Numbered from the stretch's first letter, positions 9,244-20,591 are shown. The stretch is 64,000 nucleotides of DNA from Neorhizobium populisoli (GCF_019430945.1 NZ_JAHYCB010000003.1:124001-188000), one strand, 5' to 3'. The notes: generated by a model not told the origin, from the letters alone. A program made the numbers and translations.

Positions 9244-9262
9244 GAATGGTAGCGGGAGCCAG
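9244..9262. repeat. Copy of the tRNA-Met 3' end (att-like)
   Basis: GAATGGTAGCGGGAG is identical to 35695-35709, which covers the last 12 bases of tRNA-Met plus three beyond. The match continues as 18 of 19 bases, in the same orientation. This is the arrangement left by tRNA-targeting integrases. No integrase was found nearby. Confidence 0.4.
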
Positions 9263-9370
9263 TCATAGGCGAACTTGTCTCGTAAAGCGTTTTCGCTGAC
9301 ATCGGGCGAAAATTCTTCAGACAAAACGGGTGATGGAGCGGTGGATCAATCCATCGAAATTCTCAATAAA

Positions 9371-12497
<3,127 letters not shown>

Positions 12498-12501
<4 letters not shown>

Positions 12502-12911
12502 CGGTGTTTCGAAGGTGGTCGCGTCCAAAATCGTTCCAATCCGTGTCTGACGTTGACGACATCCTCCTCGGTGCCCAGAAGCTCGAACCTATAAAGGTAC
12601 GGCACCTGGCACTTCGCAGAAATGATGTCGCCGGCGATCCCGAAGGTCGCGCCGAAATTGCTGTTGCCGGCGGCGATCACGCCCCGGATGTTTTTCCGGT
12701 TGTCCGCATCGTTCAAGAAGCGGATCACCTGTTTTGGAACGGCCCCTTTGCCGCCTTCGCCGCTATAGGTCGGAATGATCAGGACGTAGGGCGAGCTTGC
12801 ATGAAACGCCTCGGCTTGACCGGACGGAATGCGCCGGGCGGCAAGACGTAGTTTTTCGACGAAGCGATGGGTGTTTTCCGATCGGCTGGAGAAATAAACG
12901 ATCTCGCCCAT
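12498..12911 (-). CDS. nrdI: Flavodoxin-like NrdI
   Basis: 137 residues. The FMN-binding start [17 protein letters not shown] is typical of NrdI. It supplies the oxidant that activates the dimanganese NrdF. I used the ATG preceded by GAGGAG; the longer frame upstream is unsupported. It overlaps nrdE by four bases and follows nrdH by 22 bases, so all four genes are co-transcribed. Confidence 0.93.
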
Positions 12912-12933
12912 CGCGCTCGACACTCCTCGAGCC

Positions 12934-13158
12934 TCAGGCTGCAAGCGTGCTGATCATGTCCGGTCGGAAGCCGGCCCAATGGGTCTCACCCGCAACGACC
13001 ACCGGCACCTGGCGATAGCCCAGCCCCTGGACAAGCTCGTAGGCGGCGGAGTCGGTGGAGACGTCGACGACGGTATAGTCGATCCCCTGCCGGTCGAGCG
13101 CGCGGGTGGTCGCGGTGCAGTGAACGCAGGCCGGCTTGCTGTAGACGATAATGCTCAT
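12934..13158 (-). CDS. nrdH: Glutaredoxin-like electron donor NrdH
   Basis: 74 residues with a thioredoxin-type active site, CVHC (CVQC in many homologues), and the C-terminal GFRPDMI signature of NrdH proteins. It passes electrons from thioredoxin reductase to NrdE. GAGGAAG stands just before the ATG. It is the first gene of nrdHIEF. The leader upstream is long and carries a repeat and a cobalamin riboswitch. Confidence 0.94.
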   Translation of the reverse strand: MSIIVYSKPACVHCTATTRALDRQGIDYTVVDVSTDSAAYELVQGLGYRQVPVVVAGETHWAGFRPDMISTLAA

Positions 13159-13264
13159 GGTCTTCCTCGTATCTGACGGGCATGGGAAATCGTTCGAACA
13201 CCCGCCGATGTCCGTGCGACATGATTGAGAGATGAAGGCAGCCGCAGCCGGTTGCCGGACGCTA

Positions 13265-13312
13265 GAGCATGTCTCCCGAAAGTGGTTCCGGTTTCGGGAT
13301 AAAGACATGCTC
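13265..13312. repeat. Rhizobiales palindromic intergenic repeat
   Basis: GAGCATGTCT pairs with AGACATGCTC, with an inner stem CCCGAAA/TTTCGGG. The element has the look of the dispersed RIME-type palindromes common between rhizobial genes; the conserved tail GATCGCGACGCGCTTTAGA follows near 13351-13369. It sits in the untranslated leader of nrdHIEF between the riboswitch and nrdH. Confidence 0.7.
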
Positions 13313-13526
13313 AAAAACAAGAACCTAAAGTGCGGTTGCGAATCTGAAAGATCGCGACGCGCTTTAGACGCCCGTCATTCGCGCTGACATGGATAGAAAC
13401 GCAGGAACATAGGACTTCACCCCGAAGTGGCTCATGCGGAATATTCGGGGTAGCGGCATACGCGGCAACATTCCGCGCAACACCCGCGACCTTCCGGACA
13501 CCCCGCCCGTGGACCTTTTCGTTGCA

Positions 13527-13714
13527 AGGCAGGTCTCCTGGCTTGCGGGTCAAAACATCCGACCGGCCTTCCCAATGCTTTCGCATCAGTGGACTGATTG
13601 GTCGAACGCTCGCCGCTTACAGTTGCGGGGGCAGCTCCGGTCTTGTTCTGTCCATCATGGCCATAACGCACCGGATTCCCGTCTTAGCTTCCGACGCGAA
13701 TCGGAAGAACCTCG
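13527..13714 (-). ncRNA. Cobalamin riboswitch upstream of nrdHIEF
   Basis: Read on the minus strand, the conserved blocks are in the right order: CTGCCCCCGCAACTGTAAGCG at 13634-13614, a CCACTG block near 13590, GGGAAGG near 13570, and the B12 box AAGCCAGGAGACCTGCC at 13544-13528. The 5' part (GGGAATCCGGTGCG) fits the P2/P3 region. The next gene downstream on that strand is nrdH, about 370 bases on. In bacteria that also own a B12-dependent reductase, such riboswitches repress the B12-independent one when cobalamin is available. The outer ends are approximate. Confidence 0.88.
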
Positions 13715-13816
13715 AACACTAGATATAGTAGACGAGGCGAAATTTCCGTCAACGACTATGATGTGGAGATGTCAACAATGTTGGGGATGGCCGGCTGATC
13801 TCCATCGAACTCACGG

Positions 13817-14182
13817 CTATTCAAAGGTCACGAAGGAAATCACATTTTCGTCGGGATCGCGGACATGAAAGTCGGTCCCACCCCAAGGCTGCTTTGTCGG
13901 AACCTGGGGAATGTCCACGCCGCGCTCTTGGAACTCGTCAAAGGGCGCCCGGACTTCGGACACCTCGATGGTCGCCAGGATCAAGGAAACTTCCTTTCCT
14001 GCAAGCTCGGCAAAGTTCGGATCGGTGGCGGCGATGAAGGCGACCCTGTCCATCAATGCAAGGCCAGCGCCGCCGAACAATGTGCCGTGATGGTTCGTGT
14101 CGCCGGGAAAGACGATGTCGATGAGGACGGCAGGAGCCGGCCCTCCGGCCGGCTCCCCTGATGATGGAAACTCCCGCTTCAT
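13817..14182 (-). pseudogene. Chimera of thioesterase N-terminus and VOC C-terminus
   Basis: 121 residues. The first half (PAVLIDIVFPGDTNHHG, then TLFGGAGLALMDRVAFIAAT) is the N-terminal part of a hotdog acyl-CoA thioesterase. The second half (GKEVSLILATIEVSEV, then GGTDFHVRDPDENVISF) is the C-terminal part of a VOC/glyoxalase-fold protein. Neither domain is complete, so the reading frame looks like the product of a deletion that fused two genes in frame. Its ATG overlaps the stop of the metE-like remnant. It may still be expressed, but neither activity is likely. Confidence 0.7.
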
Positions 14183-14368
14183 GCCGTCTCCAGGGCGCGG
14201 TCCCTCGCCGTCCGGGCGCGCAGCTTGCGGGCTGCCTCGACCATGTTGATCAAAGCGGGTTTGACTTCGTCCCATTTTCGCGTCTTGAAACCGCAATCGG
14301 GATTGATCCAGAGCTGCCCGTCGTTGAAGCGCGTTCTCGCCAGCGACAACAGCGAGTTTTGACATCAG
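14179..14368 (-). pseudogene. 3' remnant of a metE-like methionine synthase gene
   Basis: A minus-strand frame reads [20 protein letters not shown], then [20 protein letters not shown], ending ARDRALETA and stop. [12 protein letters not shown] with its zinc-type Cys is the conserved C-terminus of cobalamin-independent methionine synthase. Only about 60 of some 340 or more residues remain, and no matching 5' part lies upstream, so the gene is truncated. The stop overlaps the thioesterase start (ATGA), showing an ancestral metE-thioesterase operon. Confidence 0.7.
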
Positions 14369-14391
14369 GCTAAAATCATCGCTTGGTCAAT

Positions 14392-14414
14392 TCACATAAA
14401 GACATCTCTATATC
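14392..14414. promoter_or_regulatory. SahR-like palindrome (possible metE operator relic)
   Basis: ATAAAGA-CA-TCTCTAT is a near palindrome resembling the ATAAAGATATCTTTAT type of site described for the methionine-cycle regulator SahR. It lies just upstream of the metE remnant on the minus strand. This is suggestive only. Confidence 0.3.
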
Positions 14415-14607
14415 GTTATTTAATTTCTGGAGGTTTCGAAATTACGCTGTTATCTGTCGCAGCGTTGAGAATGGAGAAGCGGGTGCGACAACGCTGCATC
14501 TTACGGAGTTAAGGCTTTCTCAACCATCATCGCTGAAGCCTGTTCAGGATTTGCGACATCTGCTTTGAACGGTGAAACGCACGTTGATCACCGCGGGAGA
14601 TTGAACC

Positions 14608-15612
14608 ATGCTCCAGAAATCCACGTTTGCCGGGATAGTCGGCGTTCTCGCCTTGATATTCGCCGTACCAGCGTCAGCACAAAAACCTGCCACAGAAGGA
14701 AGCGCCACGATACCCGGCTGGCTGATGGGCCATGTTGGCGAAGGTAAAGGCCAGATTGCGCTCACCGTGCTTGAGAGATCCCGTACGCTTTATCTGTCCA
14801 AGGTCGCCGAAGGCAAAGTGCGAAATGGGTGTTATTTCGCGATGGACGCCACCCGGCCGAACGATCTCACCGACGGCCAGTCGGGCGGACGATTCTACGT
14901 GATATGCGAGACCCAGCAATCATTTCGCGTGATCTCTGCCGGGCATGGCGGTGGCCGCAATCTGCAGGGCATCGTGAACTTTTCCAACGGCCGGGAATGC
15001 GCGAAAAACTTCGGCAATGCGCTCGATTCCAACCTCACCGCCGGCGGAGCCTATCTGACGAACGAAATCAAGACGTCTTTCAAGGGCTATTATCGCACGC
15101 AAGCCAGGGATGAAACGATCCTGACCCGTTCCTTCGTACAGTTCGACGGGATGGGCGAAACGGCCAATGCGCGGCAGCGCGCGATCGGCGGACACGCCGC
15201 GGCTCTCGTGTCCGGCATATGCATGCAGAAAAAACCGGAAAGCAGCTACGCCAATCGCGACGGTTACGTTCCGCTTGGAAAGCTTGTGACCTATGCGGGC
15301 GGGCGCAGTGACGGCTGCACCAGCTGGTCGCCGGAAGAAACGCCGCAGGTCCTTTCCATGGTGAAGGACAATCCAACTACGGTCTATATCTATCCGGAAT
15401 CACACGATATCCAGGCTGTCGCCCAGACAGTTGCCGCAGGCCAATCGCCCGTCCGCAACGGACTTTACTGGAATGCCTCCTGTCTGAAGGAAATCGGCTC
15501 GCCGACATTCTGGAAGAAGGAGAAGCTTGAGCCGGTTATCGTTCAGTACAAGCATGATCATCCTGCTCCGCCGCCCCGCCCGACACCCATATGCGAAGGT
15601 GCCTTGAACTGA
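14608..15612 (+). CDS. Secreted YkuD_2-type (murein L,D-transpeptidase-like) protein
   Basis: 334 residues with a cleavable signal peptide (MLQKSTFAGIVGVLALIFAV, cut after PASA). The middle resembles the murein L,D-transpeptidase catalytic-domain-like family: SAGHGGGRNLQGIVNF, a FDGMGETANARQRAIGGHAA segment with the conserved His, then SDGCTSW with the candidate catalytic Cys. The protein would act in the periplasm on peptidoglycan or an unknown substrate. GGGAGA precedes the ATG. It stands between a rearrangement scar and a DUF3299 gene. The family assignment rests on motifs and is not certain. Confidence 0.65.
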   Translation: MLQKSTFAGIVGVLALIFAVPASAQKPATEGSATIPGWLMGHVGEGKGQIALTVLERSRTLYLSKVAEGKVRNGCYFAMDATRPNDLTDGQSGGRFYVICETQQSFRVISAGHGGGRNLQGIVNFSNGRECAKNFGNALDSNLTAGGAYLTNEIKTSFKGYYRTQARDETILTRSFVQFDGMGETANARQRAIGGHAAALVSGICMQKKPESSYANRDGYVPLGKLVTYAGGRSDGCTSWSPEETPQVLSMVKDNPTTVYIYPESHDIQAVAQTVAAGQSPVRNGLYWNASCLKEIGSPTFWKKEKLEPVIVQYKHDHPAPPPRPTPICEGALN

Positions 15613-15747
15613 AGCATTGCTCCTCTTTGCATTCAGACACGATAGCCGTGATCGGACGATTTTGACGACCGGGCGAAAATGAGGATGGAACCGAGCCGAC
15701 TGCAGCGCTAAGTTTGCCCAGCCATCTGAGCTCACGGAGACGCAATA

Positions 15748-16305
15748 ATGAGCGCCGCCCTTGGTCGCCTGAAATCCGTCGCGATCGCAACCGCCATGGC
15801 CTTTATGGCGTCCGGTGCGGTTGCCGGACCGCAATCCCTTCAGTGGAGCGCACTCAGGCCCGCCGATCAATCGAATGCCGACCTGCCCCTACCCGGCATG
15901 GCTTCGAGCCGCGCCCAGGGCGAAACTATGGTTTGGCGCAACGATGCTGAAACCATTGCCTTGACCGGCTTCATCCTGCCGATCGATCAGGACAGGGACC
16001 TCGTTTACGAATTCATGCTGGTTCCGTGGGCGGGTGCATGCAGCCACAGTGCCCCACCCCCGCCGAACCAGCTGGTCCGGGTCGTCCCGAACGAGCCCTT
16101 CCGCATTTCCAAGGTCTACGAAGTGGTCACCATTACCGGAGCTTTGAAGCCAGGCATGGAGAAGACGCAACTCTTCATCATGGATGGCGTAAGGGTGCTC
16201 GATTACGGTTACAGCATGAGCGGAGCGCGGGTGTCCACGGGAACAGGAGTGGTCGATCCTGATCTGCGGTCCGTGTCGCCCTTCGGCATTCTGTCCCGCG
16301 GATAA
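15748..16305 (+). CDS. DUF3299 periplasmic protein
   Basis: 185 residues with an N-terminal signal peptide ending near AVAG. The family hallmark is visible: LTGFILPIDQD, then EFMLVPWAGACSHSAPPPPN, then NQLVRVV. DUF3299 proteins are often found in zinc- or metal-regulated loci. Here the gene is next to the aztABCD zinc system, convergent with aztC, which supports a role in zinc handling (inference). The Cys-x-His of GACSH could bind metal. Confidence 0.8.
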   Translation: MSAALGRLKSVAIATAMAFMASGAVAGPQSLQWSALRPADQSNADLPLPGMASSRAQGETMVWRNDAETIALTGFILPIDQDRDLVYEFMLVPWAGACSHSAPPPPNQLVRVVPNEPFRISKVYEVVTITGALKPGMEKTQLFIMDGVRVLDYGYSMSGARVSTGTGVVDPDLRSVSPFGILSRG

Positions 16306-16351
16306 CCGACGAAACATTTCAGTCAGCCTCAAGATTTCGAACGAAGCCGGT

Positions 16352-16379
16352 ACCTGCCCGGCCAGCGGGCCGGGCAGGT
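16352..16379. terminator. Convergent hairpin between DUF3299 gene and aztC
   Basis: ACCTGCCCGGCC, loop AGCG and GGCCGGGCAGGT form a perfect 12-bp GC-rich stem between convergent genes, eight bases after the aztC stop. No long T tract is present. Confidence 0.6.
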
Positions 16380-16386
16380 GTATCGA

Positions 16387-17331
16387 TCAACTTCCGAGCA
16401 TCGCGGCCTTCATGGTCTTTACGTTGTGGCGGAACATGTCGATGTAAGTCGAGGCGGGACCATCCGCACCGGACAGCGCGTCTGAGTAAAGCGTTCCGCC
16501 GACCTTCAAGCCTGTTTCCCGGGCAATCTGCTCGATCAGCTTCGGATTGGTGATGTTCTCGACGAAGACCGCCGAAGCCTTGTCTTCCTTGACCTGATCG
16601 ACAAGCTTTGCGACGTCGGCCGCTGAAGCCTCGGCTTCGGTCGAAATCCCTTCCGGTGCCAGGAATTTCAGACCGTATTCGTGTTCGAAATAACCGAAGG
16701 CATCGTGTGAGGTGATAATGGTGCGCTTGTTTTTCGGAACTGCAGCGATCTCCGCCTGCACGTCCTTGTCGAGAGCTTTCAGCTTTGCGAGATAGGCTTG
16801 CGAATTGGCCGTGAACGTCGTGCAACCGGCCTTGTCCGCCTTGCAGAAGGCGTCGGTGATGTTCTTCACGTAGATTTCGCCATTCGGGATAGCCTGCCAG
16901 GCATGCGGATCGAAGGCGCCGTGGTGGTGTCCATCTTGATCAGCATCGGCATGTTCCTTGCTCTCTCCATGCTCTTCACCCTCGCCCTTCAAGGGCTTCA
17001 CGCCCTTGCTGACCTCGACGATCGGTGCCTTGGTGCCGCTGGTCTTGATCAGCCGCGACATGAAGCCTTCAAGCCCCAGCCCGTTCACGAGCACGACATT
17101 CGCTTCCGAAAGCGATGCGGCATCGGCGGGGCGCGGCTCATAGGTATGGGCATCGCCGTCGACGGGTACGAGCGTCTTTACCTCTACGAGATCACCGCCG
17201 ACATTCCTGGCAAGGTCCGCGATGATGGAGAAGCTGGCGACGACCTTGAGGTCGGCCGCGGAAGCGGTTGAGGCAAGGCCGCCTATGACGATGAGACTGG
17301 TATATGTGGCAAGGCGTAGCGTCCTGAACAT
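16387..17331 (-). CDS. aztC: Zinc ABC transporter substrate-binding protein AztC
   Basis: 314-residue cluster A-I (ZnuA-like) binding protein with a signal peptide cut after TASA. It keeps the His ligand in HTYEPRPAD, a His-rich flexible loop near residues 120-140 (EHGESKEHADADQDGHHHG), the DPHAW ligand motif, and TSHDAFGYFEHEYGL with the third His. It captures Zn(II) in the periplasm for AztAB. It is the last gene of aztABC, 19 bases after aztB. AztC rather than ZnuA is favoured because an aztD gene lies next door. Confidence 0.9.
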   Translation of the reverse strand: MFRTLRLATYTSLIVIGGLASTASAADLKVVASFSIIADLARNVGGDLVEVKTLVPVDGDAHTYEPRPADAASLSEANVVLVNGLGLEGFMSRLIKTSGTKAPIVEVSKGVKPLKGEGEEHGESKEHADADQDGHHHGAFDPHAWQAIPNGEIYVKNITDAFCKADKAGCTTFTANSQAYLAKLKALDKDVQAEIAAVPKNKRTIITSHDAFGYFEHEYGLKFLAPEGISTEAEASAADVAKLVDQVKEDKASAVFVENITNPKLIEQIARETGLKVGGTLYSDALSGADGPASTYIDMFRHNVKTMKAAMLGS

Positions 17332-17350
17332 GGAAAACTCCTTCTGTTGA

Positions 17351-18217
17351 TCAGGCTGTCTTGTGGCGGGCGGAAACGAGGAAGCTCGCGAGCACTCCCC
17401 GACGGCCAGCCAAAGCGGAGAAAAGGTAGATCGCGCCGGCAATGAAGATGATCGCCGGGCCTGACGGCATCGATGCGTGGTAGGAGAGGACCAGACCGCC
17501 AAGCGAGGAAATGACGGCGATAAGGACGGACGCAGCACAAAGGCTGCGCACGTCATTCGACCAGAAGCGAGCGGCAGCGGCAGGCAGCATCATCAGGCCG
17601 ACCGAGAGCAGCGTCCCGAGGGCCTGGAAGCCGCCGACGAGATTGAGCACCACGAGCACGAGAAACAAGAAATGTACCGGCCCGCCGATCCGGCTGACCG
17701 AACGCAGGAAGAGCGGGTCGAGGCATTCGGCGACCAGCGCTCTCCAGAAGATTCCGAGCGTGATGAAGGTCGTGACGGCGATGCCGACAATCAGATAAAG
17801 AGCCTCGTCATCAAGCGCCAGAACGGAACCGAACAGGACGTGCATCAGATCGACGCTCGAACCGTGCCAGGACACGAGCAGCACGCCGACCGCCAGCGAT
17901 ATCAGATAGAAGGCCGCCATCGAGGCATCCTCCTTCTGCACCGTGAAGCGGGACACGACGCCCGAACCGAGCGCCACCAGCAGGCCGACAATGAGGCCAC
18001 CGATCGTCATCGGCAGGATATCGAGCCCGAAAAGAAGAAAGCCGAGTGCTGCGCCGGGCAGGATCGCATGGGACATCGCGTCGCCGGTCAGGCTCATGCG
18101 CCTCAGCATCAGGAACACCCCGACCGGCGCGCAGCTGACAGAGAGCACGATCGAGCCGAACAGCGCCCGCTGCATGAAGCCATATTGCAGGAAGGGGGAT
18201 ATCAACCACTCAACCAT
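17351..18217 (-). CDS. aztB: Zinc ABC transporter permease AztB
   Basis: 288-residue permease of the ABC-3 (ZnuB/MntB) family with about eight hydrophobic helices. It contains the family segment RRMSLTGDAMSHAILPGAAL. The chosen ATG (MVEWLISPFLQYGF) overlaps the aztA stop by eight bases (ATGGTTGA), which indicates coupled translation; longer starts would lie deeper in aztA. It moves Zn(II) through the inner membrane. Confidence 0.9.
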   Translation of the reverse strand: MVEWLISPFLQYGFMQRALFGSIVLSVSCAPVGVFLMLRRMSLTGDAMSHAILPGAALGFLLFGLDILPMTIGGLIVGLLVALGSGVVSRFTVQKEDASMAAFYLISLAVGVLLVSWHGSSVDLMHVLFGSVLALDDEALYLIVGIAVTTFITLGIFWRALVAECLDPLFLRSVSRIGGPVHFLFLVLVVLNLVGGFQALGTLLSVGLMMLPAAAARFWSNDVRSLCAASVLIAVISSLGGLVLSYHASMPSGPAIIFIAGAIYLFSALAGRRGVLASFLVSARHKTA

Positions 18218-19016
18218 GCGCGGCGGCCCCATGCTTGCGGTCGCGGCTCCGGGCGATATCGTCATGTACGTGAAATGCGGCACTCTGCGGTGCCTCGCAC
18301 CAGCCAGCCTTCGCGTCCCAAGCCTCCTGGAAATTGCGGGCGCGCAGAAGATTGTCGCGCGTCAACGCCTCGCCGGTCGCCCCCCAGGCAACAAGCTCGC
18401 GAGCGATGAGCAGCGTCATCGGGAAATGTTCTGCTACCAGCGAATGATCGTGAAGTACGCAGAGGATGGTTCGGCCTTCGGCACGCCATTGCCCGATCAG
18501 CGCGACCAGATCCGTGACCGTCCGTTCGTCGACGGCATTGAACGGCTCATCCAGCAGGATCAGATCGGCATCCTGCAACATGGTACGGGCAAAAAGCGCC
18601 CTTTGCAGCTGTCCGCCGGACAGGCTATCGAGAGGACGCTTCTCAAAGCCGGTGAGACCGACGGCAGCCAGGCAACCGGCAAGCTTTTCCCCATCTTTCC
18701 GTGTGATGCGGCCAAGCAGGCCTCGTTGCTGCCAGAGACCGAGGGAGACGAGGTCGATCGCCCGGGCGGGAAAGCTTCGGTCGAGCTCGGATTGCTGCGG
18801 CAGATAAGCGAGCCGCCGGCCTCTCGACATGCAGGTGCCGCCGATCGGCTTCAATATTCCGGCGATCCCCTTCATCAGCGTTGACTTGCCCGACCCGTTG
18901 GCTCCGACGATTGCTGTCAGCGATCCGCGCTCGATCGTTCCATTCAGGTGATGGATGGCCGCCCGCCCCTGATAGCCGAGGGTGAGATTTTTGAATTCCA
19001 GACAGATGTCGCTCAT
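18210..19016 (-). CDS. aztA: Zinc ABC transporter ATP-binding protein AztA
   Basis: 268 residues. Walker A is GANGSGKST, the signature LSGGQLQRALFAR, and Walker B LILLDEPFNAVDE, followed by the switch His in VLHDHS. It is the first gene of aztABC and divergent from aztD across about 140 bases holding two Zur-like palindromes. The ATG of MSDICLEF was chosen; the open frame 19 codons upstream would reach into the operator region. Confidence 0.9.
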   Translation of the reverse strand: MSDICLEFKNLTLGYQGRAAIHHLNGTIERGSLTAIVGANGSGKSTLMKGIAGILKPIGGTCMSRGRRLAYLPQQSELDRSFPARAIDLVSLGLWQQRGLLGRITRKDGEKLAGCLAAVGLTGFEKRPLDSLSGGQLQRALFARTMLQDADLILLDEPFNAVDERTVTDLVALIGQWRAEGRTILCVLHDHSLVAEHFPMTLLIARELVAWGATGEALTRDNLLRARNFQEAWDAKAGWCEAPQSAAFHVHDDIARSRDRKHGAAAHG

Positions 19017-19047
19017 CGCGTCCTCGGGGGTTGACAGCGACTGAATA

Positions 19048-19094
19048 CGTAATGTTATTACATCCGTCAACAATGATGTAACGTCATAACATCA
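19048..19094. promoter_or_regulatory. Two Zur-like palindromes between aztA and aztD
   Basis: GTAATGTTATTACATCC at 19049-19065 and GATGTAACGTCATAACATC at 19075-19093 both resemble the alphaproteobacterial Zur site (core ATGTTATAACAT). They sit between the divergent zinc genes, where zinc-dependent repression would be expected. Confidence 0.6.
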
Positions 19095-19158
19095 CATTTA
19101 ATTTGCGGCGCGGCCAATTGCGAGCGCCCGCACGGTCCCAACAACAGAAAGGAAACTC

Positions 19159-20397
19159 ATGAGACAGATTTCGATCCGCAGCAGGTTACTGGCCGCAGCG
19201 GCAGCCACGATCGTCTTCGGCACCGGCGCATCCCGGGCGGAAGACTTCACGGAGACGACCAAGGCCTGGAGACTGTTCGTCGCAGATCACACCGCGCCGA
19301 TCGTGCGCGCCATCGATTTTCACACAGGCAATGAGATCGCTCGCTACGACACCACGGGTTATGCCGCCCTGACGGCGAGCGCTTCCGGCAAGACGCTTTT
19401 CGTCACCCAGTCGGACCATGACATCGTGCATGTCATCAAGACCGGAATCGCGTTTTCAGATCATGGCGAGCACCGCGATCTCCATGTTTCCGACGTCGGC
19501 CTGCTGCCGGTCACCTTCGAGGGTAAACGGCCCTTCCACGTCGTGCCGCATGACGACCATGCAATCCTGTTTTACGACCGCGGCGGCAAGGCGGAAATCA
19601 TCGACGAGGAAGCACTGCTCGAAGGCAAAGCCAGCGTTCGCACGGTCGATACAACGAAGCCGCATCATGGCGTTGCCGTAACCATGGGCCGTTTCGTGCT
19701 CGTATCGGTTCCCGACACCAGCGTCGAAACCAAACCGGACGAACTTCCACCGCGCATCGGCCTTCGCGTGCTCGACGAAAAGGGCGAACAGGTCGGGGAT
19801 ACCGCCAAATGCACCGATCTCCACGGCGAAGCCACGTCGGCACGGCTGGTGGCTTTCGGCTGCAAGGAAGGCATCCTGATCGCCCGTCCCGGCGGAATCG
19901 ATGGACCGAAGCTCCAAATGCTTCCTTATCCCACCAACTTCCCGAAAGCCTATACCGGCACGCTTCTCGGCGGAAAGGCGATGCAGTTCTTCCTGGGCAA
20001 TTACGGGGAGGACAAGCTCGTCCTGGTCGATCCGGACAGCGAACAGCCCTATAAACTGATCGAGCTTCCAACCCGCCGGGTGGATTTCCTGCTCGACCCC
20101 GCCACGCCGCGCAACGCCTACATCCTCACTGAGGACGGCGATCTTCATGTGCTCGACGTCATCAGAGGCGAGATCGTTCGCAAAGCCAAGGTGACAGAGC
20201 CCTACAGCAAGGACGGCCACTGGCGCGACCCGCGCCCGCGTCTTGCAGTCGCCGATGGGCACATCGTCGTCACCGATCCGCGCCATTCGCTGGTCAGGGT
20301 GGTCGATGCGCAGACGCTGAAGGAAACGCGCACGATCGACGTCGAAGGCCAGCCCTTCTCCATCGCGGCAATCGGCGGTTCCGGCGCATCACATTAA
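19159..20397 (+). CDS. aztD: Periplasmic zinc metallochaperone AztD
   Basis: 412 residues with a signal peptide cut near GASRA. The rest reads as repeated beta-strand units of a beta-propeller (WRLFVADHTAPIVRAIDFHT, TLFVTQSDHDIVHVIK and similar), with many His/Asp residues (HGEHRDLHVSD, VPHDDH, KPHHGVAV) suited to zinc binding. AztD passes zinc to AztC in the known Paracoccus system. It is divergent from aztABC and shares the Zur-like sites. Confidence 0.87.
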   Translation: MRQISIRSRLLAAAAATIVFGTGASRAEDFTETTKAWRLFVADHTAPIVRAIDFHTGNEIARYDTTGYAALTASASGKTLFVTQSDHDIVHVIKTGIAFSDHGEHRDLHVSDVGLLPVTFEGKRPFHVVPHDDHAILFYDRGGKAEIIDEEALLEGKASVRTVDTTKPHHGVAVTMGRFVLVSVPDTSVETKPDELPPRIGLRVLDEKGEQVGDTAKCTDLHGEATSARLVAFGCKEGILIARPGGIDGPKLQMLPYPTNFPKAYTGTLLGGKAMQFFLGNYGEDKLVLVDPDSEQPYKLIELPTRRVDFLLDPATPRNAYILTEDGDLHVLDVIRGEIVRKAKVTEPYSKDGHWRDPRPRLAVADGHIVVTDPRHSLVRVVDAQTLKETRTIDVEGQPFSIAAIGGSGASH

Positions 20398-20403
20398 CAT
20401 CAA

Positions 20404-20435
20404 AAGGACCGGAGCTGGTGACAGCTTCGGTCCTT
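20404..20435 (+). terminator. Terminator after aztD
   Basis: AAGGACCGGAGCT, a 6-base loop and AGCTTCGGTCCTT form a 13-bp stem with one wobble pair, seven bases after the aztD stop. The T run is short. Confidence 0.65.
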
Positions 20436-20591
20436 ATACGGCCTGATGTGATTGACAGTCGTCGCTACCCATCATTGCAGCTGACGTGGGTAAAGCCACC
20501 AGACAGTGGATGAGCTGATTGGCCAGCCGCGCGAGCTCACCGGGACGATCATGTCGGCCTTTTGCGCCGAAGCTTTGTTTGCGAGCCGGCG

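Noticed and set aside
13311..13586. A 91-residue minus-strand frame in the nrdHIEF leader
   Set aside because: It runs through the conserved B12 box of the riboswitch; base conservation there is explained by RNA structure, not by coding.
14133..14156. GGAGCCGGCC-CTCC-GGCCGGCTCC palindrome as a terminator
   Set aside because: It is inside the thioesterase/VOC frame (coding GEPAGGPAP) and has no T run.
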